Shown here piece after piece: positions 57,065-64,000 of a DNA stretch of 64,000 bases. This stretch comes from Variovorax boronicumulans (GTDB taxonomy: Bacteria > Pseudomonadota > Gammaproteobacteria > Burkholderiales > Burkholderiaceae_C): assembly GCF_019352895.1 (NCBI RefSeq), contig NZ_JAAAFX010000004.1, forward strand, positions 1,784,235-1,848,234, in the 5' to 3' direction. The position numbers and the translations under genes were made by a program. Under the pieces are notes generated by a model, which saw only the letters and a program-made list of their open reading frames with translations, was not told the origin of the DNA and searched no databases. How positions within the stretch are numbered: the stretch's first letter is position 1; every line of letters starts with the position of its first letter.

Positions 57065-57374
57065 GAATGACCTCCTGGAATTGACGGTTGGGAAAATGGC
57101 CGCGGCACCGGAATTGGCACGTTGACCGGGGGAAGGAAGGCGGGGGAAGGGGGAGAAGGAATGCGGAAAAGAAGGAAAGGTCAATTCACTATGCCCAAGC
57201 CGCCGGGGTATTGCAATCCCTCGGGCCGACGGACCGCTGAGCGGCGTCAAGGTTGCTTCCGAATTCATAGCAGCAAACACATGGGCAGCAAGCCCCGCCA
57301 TCGCAGGAAATACCAAAGGTAACGCCCGCTGCGGGGTCGGCCGACCCTTCTGAAGACAGGGTGGGAAGCGCGCC
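57065..57374. other. 310-bp gap between the helicase gene and hpf
   Basis: I see no gene here. The gap holds the hpf promoter candidate, a strongly purine-rich stretch on the plus strand (57129-57180), and a perfect 14-bp palindrome GGGTCGGCCGACCC at 57334-57347, which may belong to the end of the helicase transcript. A 66-codon frame at 57122-57322 (+) is basic, starts in the purine-rich stretch and has no family resemblance. Confidence 0.5.
57188..57216 (-). promoter_or_regulatory. Candidate sigma-70 promoter of hpf
   Basis: Minus-strand TTGCAA (57211-57216) and CATAGT (57188-57193) are 17 bases apart, each with four of six consensus matches. Transcription would start near 57181, about 117 bases before the hpf ATG. 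Confidence 0.4.
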
Positions 57375-59510
57375 TCAGCGCCAGTTCGCCCGCATGCGCG
57401 CCAGCAGGTCGATGGTCGCCGCCGGCGGCGGCGTGTGAGGCGCGCGCGGCGGCGGTGGCGGCCAGGTGACCTGCTCGAAACGGGCCGCATCGGCCTCGGT
57501 CACGAAGCGGCTGCGCCCGGCATAGAGATGGCGGTCGCCGCGCGCCGACTGCTGCGTGACGTAGAAGCGCTGCGGCACCAGCAGGTGCAGGTGGTCCTTG
57601 GCACGCGTCATCGCGACGTAGAGCAGGCGCCGCTCCTCCTCGAGTTCCTGCGCGCCCTGGGCCACGTCGGCCGGCAGGCAGCCGTCGACCACGTTGAGCA
57701 CGTGCACCGAGGTCCACTCCTGCCCCTTGGCCGAATGGATGGTCGAGAGGATCAGGTAGTCCTCGTCGAGCAGCGGCGGCCCGGGGCGGTCGCTGGTGGC
57801 CTCGGGCGGGTCGAGCGTGAGTTCGGTCAGGAAGCGCTCGCGCGAGCCGTAGCCGGCCGCGAGGCGGGCCAGCTGCTCGACGTCGCCGCGGCGCAGGCCG
57901 GCGTCGTCGTGCAGGCGTTCGAGGTGCGGCAGGTACCAGCGCAGCGCGAGTTCCATGTCGGCCGGCCAGGCGAGTGCAGGGGCACGCAGCGCGGCATAGA
58001 TTTCTGCGAAGCGCGCCCACTCGACCTGCGCCGAAGCGGGCGGCTGGAAGGCCTGCACCGCCGCCGCCGGATCGGCCGCGACGTCCATCGCGTCGAGCAG
58101 CCGCGCGGCCGTGACCGGGCCGATGCCGGGGATCAGTTGCGTGACGCGAAAGCCCGCGATCCGGCTGCGCGGGTTCTGCGCGAAGCGCAGCACCGAGAGC
58201 AGGTCCTTGACGTGCGCGGCCTCGAGGAACTTGAGGCCGCCGTACTTGACGAAGGGGATGTTGCGGCGCGCAAGCTCGAGCTCCAGAGCCGCGCTGTGGT
58301 ACGAGGTGCGGAACAGCACGGCCTGCGACTTGAGCGCCAGCCCGCCCTCGCGGTGCGCGAGCACGCGATCGGCCACCCACTGGGCCTGCTGCGCCTCGTC
58401 AGGCACCAGCACCAGCTGCGGCCGGCCGGCCGAGGGCTTGTCGGTCCAGAGCGTCTTGGCGTGGCGCTCGGCGGCCGCGGCGATCACCGCGTTCGAGACG
58501 TCGAGGATGGGCTGCGTCGAGCGGTAGTTGCGCTCCAGCGTGACGATGCGCGCGGCCTGCGAGAACTGGCCCGGGAAGTCGAGGATGTTGCGCACCGTGG
58601 CGCCGCGGAAGGAATAGATCGACTGCGCATCGTCGCCGACCACCGTGACGCCGCGCCCGTCGGGCTTGAGCCCGCACAGGATCGAAGCCTGCAGCCGGTT
58701 GGTGTCCTGGTACTCGTCGACCAGCACATGGTCGAAGCGCGCGCCGATCAGCGCCGCGAGCGCGGGCTCCGCCACCATGCCGGCCCAGTAGAGCAGCAGG
58801 TCGTCGTAGTCGAGCGCGTGCTGCTGCTGCTTGGCCTCGACGTAGGCCGCGAACAGGCGCTTGAGCTCGCCCTCCCATTCGGCGCACCAGGGGAAGGCAT
58901 GCGCGAGCACCTCGGCCAGCGACCCGCAGGTGTTGACCGTGCGCGAGTAGATCGACAGGCAGGTGCCCTTCTGCGGAAAGCGCTTGGCGGTGGTCGAGAA
59001 ACCCAGGTCGTGACGCACCAGGCCCATCAGGTCTTCTGCGTCGCCGCGGTCGTGGATGCTGAAATTCTCGGCCAGCCCGATGTGGGCCGCGTACTCGCGC
59101 AGCAGGCGCGCGCCGATGCCGTGGAAGGTGCCGGCCCAGGGCAGCGAAGGCGCCGAATCGGAGCGCAGCCCCAGCACCTGCGCCGCCACCTGGCCGGCGC
59201 GGCGCGACATCTCCTGCGCGGCGCGGCGCGAGAAGGTCAGCAGCAGGATGCGCTGCGGATCGACGCCCTGCGCGACCAGGTGCGCGACGCGGTGCGCCAG
59301 CGTGCTGGTCTTGCCCGAGCCCGCGCCGGCGATCACCAGCAGTGGCCGGGCATCGGCGAGGGCCGCGCCCACGCCGTGCTCGACGGCCGCGCGCTGCGCC
59401 TCGTTGAGCGTCGCGAGTGCAGCCGCCAGGCGCTCGGCCTGGGTGGCGGGGACGGCAGAAACAGGATGTGCGGCAGGCGGCATCGAGGCGCTACTGTACT
59501 GGATGTTCAT
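57375..59510 (-). CDS. UvrD/Rep-family ATP-dependent DNA helicase
   Basis: This 711-residue superfamily 1A helicase has motif [11 protein letters not shown], motif II DEYQDTN, motif [16 protein letters not shown], motif IV near [10 protein letters not shown], motif [12 protein letters not shown] and motif [16 protein letters not shown]. It moves 3'-5' along DNA in repair or replication restart. It is close in length to Rep and UvrD, with a distinct Pro-rich C-terminus ([14 protein letters not shown]), so I give no symbol. Start may be MNIQYSS at 59510 or MPPAAHP at 59483. It is divergent from corA. Confidence 0.95.
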   Translation of the reverse strand: MNIQYSSASMPPAAHPVSAVPATQAERLAAALATLNEAQRAAVEHGVGAALADARPLLVIAGAGSGKTSTLAHRVAHLVAQGVDPQRILLLTFSRRAAQEMSRRAGQVAAQVLGLRSDSAPSLPWAGTFHGIGARLLREYAAHIGLAENFSIHDRGDAEDLMGLVRHDLGFSTTAKRFPQKGTCLSIYSRTVNTCGSLAEVLAHAFPWCAEWEGELKRLFAAYVEAKQQQHALDYDDLLLYWAGMVAEPALAALIGARFDHVLVDEYQDTNRLQASILCGLKPDGRGVTVVGDDAQSIYSFRGATVRNILDFPGQFSQAARIVTLERNYRSTQPILDVSNAVIAAAAERHAKTLWTDKPSAGRPQLVLVPDEAQQAQWVADRVLAHREGGLALKSQAVLFRTSYHSAALELELARRNIPFVKYGGLKFLEAAHVKDLLSVLRFAQNPRSRIAGFRVTQLIPGIGPVTAARLLDAMDVAADPAAAVQAFQPPASAQVEWARFAEIYAALRAPALAWPADMELALRWYLPHLERLHDDAGLRRGDVEQLARLAAGYGSRERFLTELTLDPPEATSDRPGPPLLDEDYLILSTIHSAKGQEWTSVHVLNVVDGCLPADVAQGAQELEEERRLLYVAMTRAKDHLHLLVPQRFYVTQQSARGDRHLYAGRSRFVTEADAARFEQVTWPPPPPRAPHTPPPAATIDLLARMRANWR

Positions 59511-59542
59511 CCAGCCATCGAACCCACTGCTTCATGCTGCAG

Positions 59543-59551
59543 TGCCATAAT
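59543..59551 (+). promoter_or_regulatory. Extended -10 promoter candidate of corA
   Basis: TGCCATAAT combines a TG extended element with a CATAAT hexamer (five of six). The -35 region is not convincing, as is usual for extended -10 promoters. Transcription would begin near 59558, leaving a leader of about 137 bases. Confidence 0.45.
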
Positions 59552-59580
59552 CGCGCCTCGCTGCAACCCCGGAGACCCGC

Positions 59581-59622
59581 ATGGAAAGCTATCCGTCTCG
59601 GCAGCTTTCAACTCCCTCCTGA
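59581..59622 (+). CDS. Possible corA leader peptide (13 residues)
   Basis: A short frame, ATG to TGA, encodes MESYPSRQLSTPS. GGAG lies six bases before the ATG. It sits in the middle of the corA leader, 72 bases before the corA start. Salmonella corA and mgtA have leader peptides (CorL, MgtL) whose translation controls Rho-dependent termination, and MgtL works through proline codons; this peptide has two. The idea rests only on position, ribosome binding site and composition. Confidence 0.35.
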   Translation: MESYPSRQLSTPS

Positions 59623-59694
59623 GCGTCGTTGGCGAGGGTCTTGAAAGCGCCCCTTCCCGCCGCCAACCGCAAGACCTTTTCACGGGAGTGAGCC

Positions 59695-60681
59695 ATGCTC
59701 AACATCTTCACGCTTGCCAATGGGCGCCTCGTTCAGGAAGAGATCGAGGCCCTTGAGGAGCTTTCCCAATTCCAGCCCATCTGGGTCGACCTCGAATCGC
59801 CGACGGTCGAGGAGAAGCGCTGGATCAAGCAGTACTACGGCCTGTCCATCCCCGAAGACGCGATGGACGAGGACATCGAGGAATCGGCGCGCTTCTACGA
59901 GGAAGACAACGGCGAGCTCCACATCCGCAGCGACTTCTTGATCGACGAGGAAGAGAACGCGCGCTCGGTGCGCGTGGCCTTCATCCTCAACCAGCACAAC
60001 GCCGAGCTGCGCAGCCGCGGCGTGCTGTTCTCGATCCACGACCAGGACATCCCGGTGTTCCGCCTGCTGCGCATGCGCGCACGCCGCGCGCCGGGCCTGA
60101 TCGAAGACGCCAAGGAAGTGCTGCTCAAGCTGTTCGACGCCGACGCCGAATACTCGGCCGACACGCTGGAGAACATCTACGACGAGCTCGAGGTGGCGGG
60201 CAAGAAGGTGCTCGAGGGCAACGTGAGCGACGAGCTGGCCGGCGAGGTGCTGGGCGCCATCGCGCGCCAGGAAGACTTGAACGGGCGCATCCGCCGCAAC
60301 GTGATGGACACGCGCCGCGCGGTGAGCTTCATGATGCGCAGCAAGATGCTCAACGCCGAGCAGTTCGAGGAGGCGCGGCAGATCCTGCGCGACATCGAGT
60401 CGCTCGACAACCACACGGCCTTCCTGTTCGACAAGATCAACTTCCTGATGGATGCGACCGTCGGTTTCATCAACATCAACCAGAACAAGACCATCAAGAT
60501 CTTCTCGGTGGCCAGCGTCGCGCTGCTGCCACCCACGCTGATCGCCAGCGTCTACGGCATGAACTTCCGCGTCATGCCCGAGATCGACTGGGCCTACGGC
60601 TATGCCTATGCGATCGCGCTGATGGTGGCGAGTGCGCTCGTGCCGATGTGGTACTTCCGGCGCCGCGGCTGGTTGAAGTGA
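59695..60681 (+). CDS. corA: Magnesium/cobalt transporter CorA
   Basis: This 328-residue inner membrane channel forms pentamers. A large cytoplasmic N-terminal domain with the long stalk helix is followed by two C-terminal membrane segments. YGMNF between them is the invariant GMN selectivity filter, and the tail WYFRRRGWLK is the usual basic end. GGGAG precedes the ATG at 59695. A possible leader peptide lies upstream. Confidence 0.97.
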   Translation: MLNIFTLANGRLVQEEIEALEELSQFQPIWVDLESPTVEEKRWIKQYYGLSIPEDAMDEDIEESARFYEEDNGELHIRSDFLIDEEENARSVRVAFILNQHNAELRSRGVLFSIHDQDIPVFRLLRMRARRAPGLIEDAKEVLLKLFDADAEYSADTLENIYDELEVAGKKVLEGNVSDELAGEVLGAIARQEDLNGRIRRNVMDTRRAVSFMMRSKMLNAEQFEEARQILRDIESLDNHTAFLFDKINFLMDATVGFININQNKTIKIFSVASVALLPPTLIASVYGMNFRVMPEIDWAYGYAYAIALMVASALVPMWYFRRRGWLK

Positions 60682-60724
60682 CCACCCCCGAGGGCTGACG
60701 CCCTCCCCCTCAAGGGGGCGACAC

Positions 60725-60822
60725 CGCTGGCCCGGCTAAGCCGGTTCCAGGGTGTCTCTGGTGAAGACGCGGACCACGCCCGCTGGCCCGGCAAAGCCGG
60801 TTCCAGGGTGTCTCTGGTGAAG
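60725..60822. repeat. Two tandem 42-bp repeats between corA and mtnN
   Basis: The units 60725-60766 and 60781-60822 differ at one base and are 56 bp apart start to start. Each contains the small palindrome CCGGC(T/A)AAGCCGG. A C/G-rich hairpin (CCCTC...GAGGG type) precedes them at about 60690-60720. The stretch fills the gap between the convergent corA and mtnN genes. Confidence 0.8.
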
Positions 60823-60836
60823 GCCGCCCTGCCGTT

Positions 60837-61562
60837 CTAGCGTTGGGGTTTGGGCAATGCGCTCAGCAGCGCATCCACGATTGCAGCCGAATAGGGACTG
60901 GCGACGGTGCGGATGAACTCGAGGAAATCGCCGTGGGCGGCGTCGTCGGCGCGGTCGGAGATGGTCCGCACCGCCGCGAAGGGCAGGTCGAAGTCATGGC
61001 AGACCTGGGCGAAGGCAGCGCCTTCCATTTCCACGGCGAGCGCATCGGGCAGTTCGGCCTGCAGCGCGCGCGCTTCGGCCGTGGTGGACACGAAGCGGTC
61101 GCCGCTGATCACCAGCCCGTGGTGCACGCGGGCCTGCGGCAGGGCGATGCGGGCGGCTTCGCGCAGCGCGGCGGCGAGCTCGGCATCGGCCGGGAAACGG
61201 CTCCTCGCGTAGAGCGGCACCTCGTGGCGCGGGACGATCGGCGAGGCGTCCATGTCGTGCTGCAGGAAGGCCTCGGCGACCACCACGTCGCCGACCTGCA
61301 CGCCCGGACCCAGGCCGCCCGCGACGCCGGTGAAGACCACGCGGCCGACGCGGAAGCGCTCGGCCAGCACCGTGGCCGTGGTGGCGGCCGCCACCTTGCC
61401 GATGCGCGCCAGCACCGCGATCACCTCATGGCCCTGCAGATGGCCCTGCCAGAAGTCGCGGCCCGCGACCGTGACCCTGCGCTCGTCGGGCATGCGCTCG
61501 AGCAGCGCGGCCAGCTCTTCGTGCATCGCCGCGACGATGGCGATCGGCGCCGCGGCGTGCAT
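60837..61562 (-). CDS. mtnN: 5'-methylthioadenosine/S-adenosylhomocysteine nucleosidase
   Basis: This 241-residue cytoplasmic enzyme cleaves adenine from methylthioadenosine and S-adenosylhomocysteine. AIVAAMHEELAALL gives the catalytic base glutamate. FTGVAGGLGPGVQVGDVVVA is the phosphorylase-fold loop. AVEMEGAAFAQVC and VRTISDRADD hold the ribose-binding Glu and the catalytic Asp. It starts 13 bases after fadD and is probably cotranscribed with it. Confidence 0.92.
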   Translation of the reverse strand: MHAAAPIAIVAAMHEELAALLERMPDERRVTVAGRDFWQGHLQGHEVIAVLARIGKVAAATTATVLAERFRVGRVVFTGVAGGLGPGVQVGDVVVAEAFLQHDMDASPIVPRHEVPLYARSRFPADAELAAALREAARIALPQARVHHGLVISGDRFVSTTAEARALQAELPDALAVEMEGAAFAQVCHDFDLPFAAVRTISDRADDAAHGDFLEFIRTVASPYSAAIVDALLSALPKPQR

Positions 61563-61575
61563 CCTGCGGCCCTTC

Positions 61576-63255
61576 CTACTGCTTTGCGTCGCGCAGTTCG
61601 CGGCGCAGGATCTTGCCCACCGGCGTCTTGGGCATGTCGGAGCGGAACTCGATGACCTTCGGGCGCTTGTAGCCCGTGAGGTTCTCGCGGCAGAAGGCAC
61701 GCACCTGCTCCTCGGTCAGCGACGGGTCCTTGCGCACGATCACCAGCTTGACCGCCTCGCCGGTCTTCTCGTCGGGCACGCCGACGGCCGCGCATTCGAG
61801 CACGCCAGGGATCAGCGCCGCCACGTCCTCGACCTCGTTCGGGTACACGTTGAAGCCCGAGACCAGGATCATGTCCTTCTTGCGGTCGACGATCTTGAAG
61901 AAACCGCGTTCGTCGACCACGCCGATGTCGCCCGACTTGAACCAGCCGTCGGCCGTCATGACCTTGGCGGTCTCGTCGGGCCGCTGCCAGTAGCCGGCCA
62001 TCACCTGCGGGCCCTTGATCGCGATCTCGCCGCGCTCGCCCGGTGCCACTTCCTGGCCCGCATCGTCGAGCAGCGTCATGCGCGTGCTCGGCAGCGGTAC
62101 GCCGATGGTGCCGGTGTAGGCGGTGCTGGTGATCGGGTTGCAGCTCACCGTGGGTGAGGTCTCGGACAGGCCATAGCCCTCGCAGATCGGGCAGCCGGTC
62201 TTCTCGAGCCAGAGCTTGGCCACGGCGCCCTGCACCGCCATGCCGCCGCCGACCGAGACCTGCAGGTGCTTCCAGTTCACGGTGCCGAAGTCGGGATGGT
62301 TGGCCAGGCCGTTGAACAGCGTGTTGACCGCGGGGAAGCTGTGGAAGGTGTGCTTCGACAGCTCCTTGAGCGTGGCCGCGAGGTCGCGCGGGTTCGGGAT
62401 CAGCAGCACCTTGCCGCCGGTGCGCAGGCCCAGCATCATGTTCACCGTGAAGGCGAAGATGTGATACAGCGGCAGCGCGCAGACGCTGGTCGGCTGCTCG
62501 CCGGCCGGCACCTTCTGCATCGCGGGCGAATTCCAGGCTTCGGACTGCAGCACGTTGGCGATCACGTTGCGATGCAGCAGCACCGCGCCCTTGGCCACGC
62601 CGGTGGTGCCGCCGGTGTACTGCAGCACCGCGACGTCGTCGGGCCCGACCACCGGGGACTTGAGCGGATGCCGCCCGCCTTCGCCCAGCGCCTTGTTGAA
62701 GCGCACCGCGCCCGGCAGTTCGTAGGGCGGCACCAGCTTCTTGACCTTGCGCACCACATAGTTGACGAGCGTGCCCTTGAGCAGGCCCAGCCGGTCGCCC
62801 ATCGCGCCCAGCACGATGTGGCGGATCGGCGTGGACGCGAGGCAATGCTGCAGCGTCGCCGCGAAGTTCTCCATGATCACGATGGTCGTCGCACCGCTGT
62901 CCTGCAGCTGGTGCTCGAGCTCGCGCGCGGTGTAGAGCGGGTTGACGTTGACCAGGATCAGGCCGGCCCGCAGGATGCCGGCCACCGCGATCGGGTACTG
63001 CAGGCAGTTGGGCATCATCACCGCCACGCGGTCGCCCTTGACCAGGCCCAGGCCCTGCAGATAGGCCGCGAAGTCGCGGCTCTGCCGATCGACCTCGGCA
63101 TAGCGCATGTCCTTGCCCATGAAGCTGTAGGCGGTGCGGTCGGCGTACTTCGAGAAGCTCTCCTCCATCAAGCCGACCAGCGAGGCATAGCTCGAGGGGT
63201 CGATGTCGGCGGGGACGCCGGGGGGATAGCTCGCGAGCCAGGGACGGTCCGTCAT
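61576..63255 (-). CDS. fadD: Long-chain-fatty-acid-CoA ligase
   Basis: This 559-residue AMP-forming ligase activates long-chain fatty acids to acyl-CoA at the inner face of the membrane. LQYTGGTTGVAKGAVL is the AMP-binding P-loop, CEGYGLSETSPTVS the adenine-binding motif, and GWFKSGDIGVVDERGFFKIVDRKKDMI the linker region. TPVGKILRRELRD holds the conserved C-terminal lysine. Substrate length is inferred from closeness to FadD. Confidence 0.95.
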   Translation of the reverse strand: MTDRPWLASYPPGVPADIDPSSYASLVGLMEESFSKYADRTAYSFMGKDMRYAEVDRQSRDFAAYLQGLGLVKGDRVAVMMPNCLQYPIAVAGILRAGLILVNVNPLYTARELEHQLQDSGATTIVIMENFAATLQHCLASTPIRHIVLGAMGDRLGLLKGTLVNYVVRKVKKLVPPYELPGAVRFNKALGEGGRHPLKSPVVGPDDVAVLQYTGGTTGVAKGAVLLHRNVIANVLQSEAWNSPAMQKVPAGEQPTSVCALPLYHIFAFTVNMMLGLRTGGKVLLIPNPRDLAATLKELSKHTFHSFPAVNTLFNGLANHPDFGTVNWKHLQVSVGGGMAVQGAVAKLWLEKTGCPICEGYGLSETSPTVSCNPITSTAYTGTIGVPLPSTRMTLLDDAGQEVAPGERGEIAIKGPQVMAGYWQRPDETAKVMTADGWFKSGDIGVVDERGFFKIVDRKKDMILVSGFNVYPNEVEDVAALIPGVLECAAVGVPDEKTGEAVKLVIVRKDPSLTEEQVRAFCRENLTGYKRPKVIEFRSDMPKTPVGKILRRELRDAKQ

Positions 63256-63273
63256 GTTCTTGTCTCCACTTGA

Positions 63274-63302
63274 GAAAAAAAGAAAGCGCCGCGACGCGGC
63301 GC
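63274..63302 (-). terminator. Intrinsic terminator after pntB
   Basis: On the minus strand GCGCCGC pairs with GCGGCGC around a three-base loop, followed by TTTCTTTTTTT. It lies about 48 bp after the pntB stop and just before fadD. Confidence 0.85.
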
Positions 63303-63349
63303 CTGCGGTCTTCAGGCGAAGGCCTGTGCGGCCTCCTCGGCTTTTCGGC

Positions 63350-64000
63350 CTACTCGATCGCCTTGCCCATGTCTTCCACGACCTTCTTGGCGTCGCCGAA
63401 GACCATCATGGTCTTGTCCATGTAGAAGAGTTCGTTGTCCAGGCCCGCGTAGCCCGCGGCCATGGAGCGCTTGTTCACGATCACCGTCTTGGCCTTGTAG
63501 GCCTCCAGGATCGGCATGCCGTAGATCGCGCTGCCCTTGGTGTGCGCGGCCGGGTTCACCACGTCGTTCGCACCCAGGATGATCGCCACGTCGGCCTGGC
63601 CGAACTCGCCGTTGATGTCCTCCATCTCGAACACCTGGTCGTAGGGCACCTCGGCCTCGGCCAGCAGCACGTTCATGTGCCCCGGCATGCGCCCGGCCAC
63701 CGGGTGGATCGCGTACTTCACCGTGATGCCCTTGTCGGTGAGCTTCTGCGCGAGTTCCTTGACCGCATGCTGCGCGCGTGCCACCGCCAGGCCGTAGCCG
63801 GGCACGATCACCACCGTCTCGGCATTGCTCAAGACGAAGGCCGCGTCGTCGGCACTGCCGCTCTTGACCGGGCGCTGCTCCTTGGCCGCACCACCGGCCG
63901 TGACCGCCTCGCCGCCGAAGCCGCCCAGGATCACGTTGAAGAAGCTGCGGTTCATGGCCTTGCACATGATGTAGCTCAGGATCGCGCCCGAACTGCCCAC
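63350..64000 (-). CDS. pntB: NAD(P) transhydrogenase subunit beta, C-terminal part (partial)
   Basis: The frame is open at the right edge of the window, and only the last 216 or so residues are present. The visible part starts in the last membrane helices ([28 protein letters not shown]). The NADP(H)-binding domain III follows, with [48 protein letters not shown] and [17 protein letters not shown]. The enzyme couples proton flow to hydride transfer from NADH to NADP+. pntA should lie further to the right outside the window. Confidence 0.96.
   Translation of the reverse strand: MGSSGAILSYIMCKAMNRSFFNVILGGFGGEAVTAGGAAKEQRPVKSGSADDAAFVLSNAETVVIVPGYGLAVARAQHAVKELAQKLTDKGITVKYAIHPVAGRMPGHMNVLLAEAEVPYDQVFEMEDINGEFGQADVAIILGANDVVNPAAHTKGSAIYGMPILEAYKAKTVIVNKRSMAAGYAGLDNELFYMDKTMMVFGDAKKVVEDMGKAIE

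Noticed and set aside
57115..57130. TGGCACG as a sigma-54 -24 element near hpf
   Set aside because: The required GC of the -12 element (TTGC) is missing at the right distance, and the element points away from hpf.
63312..63965. A 217-codon minus-strand frame overlapping pntB
   Set aside because: It lies in another frame of the same strand and gives Gly/Arg-rich nonsense, while the pntB frame has clear family motifs.

Overview
The window is GC-rich, densely coded DNA from a beta-proteobacterium. The best fit is the order Burkholderiales, family Comamonadaceae (Variovorax/Acidovorax-like). This rests on the gene neighbourhoods (leuS-lptE-holA, bamE divergent from fur, hpf-ptsN-hprK, exbB-exbD-dapB), on the proteobacterial PF08886-type gshA, and on protein sequence character. 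No rRNA, tRNA, CRISPR array, insertion sequence or integrase was recognised.

Layout. 1-10.2 kb: the end of an IclR-type regulator, malate synthase G, a small secreted protein, an L,D-transpeptidase-like protein, a CWC protein, a zinc-peptidase-like protein, a DHA2-type MFS exporter with a class II amidotransferase, and a TonB-dependent siderophore receptor behind a Fur-box-like site. 10.2-12.4 kb: gshB and benE, overlapping by ATGA. 12.4-29.2 kb: an accessory locus read entirely on the minus strand. 29.3-34.1 kb: kup, gshA, proA. 34.1-39.9 kb: a TctD/TctE-type two-component system divergent from a phosphonate/phosphite-type ABC importer (phnDCE and a second phnE). 39.9-44.1 kb: holA, lptE, leuS. 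44.2-51.6 kb: a glycogen operon, glgX-glgC-glgA-glgP. 51.7-57.1 kb: exbD, exbB, dapB, bamE, fur, hprK, ptsN, hpf. 57.4-64 kb: a UvrD-family helicase, corA, mtnN, fadD and the 3' part of pntB.

The accessory locus is the most unusual part. In transcription order it encodes a HlyB-like ABC transporter, a HlyD-like adaptor, a fusion of a phosphoribosyltransferase-like domain to a PQQ-type beta-propeller, a protein of unknown function with an internal duplication, an exported alpha/beta hydrolase, and then a series of [lipoprotein + large RTX-type protein] cassettes. Consecutive genes mostly overlap by a few bases, which points to tight translational coupling. Only the last cassette is intact: a 257-residue lipoprotein and a 2388-residue RTX protein with two EF-hand-like modules, a cadherin-like domain, an expanded Gly-Asp/Glu-Thr/Glu-Ala/Glu-Gly linker and many calcium-binding nonapeptides. 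Upstream lie the remains of at least two more cassettes. One lipoprotein is frameshifted at a run of seven G. One large-protein 5' fragment recovers an HELGH zincin motif if a single base is restored. There is also the 3' end of another lipoprotein gene and a ten-codon stub. This looks like an expandable and decaying cassette array delivered by type I secretion. No TolC-like outer membrane component or HlyC-like acyltransferase is present in the window.

Most of the rest is housekeeping. The two glutathione synthesis genes lie 20 kb apart with the secretion locus between them, and the two-component/phn block lies between holA and proA; both arrangements suggest insertions into conserved clusters.
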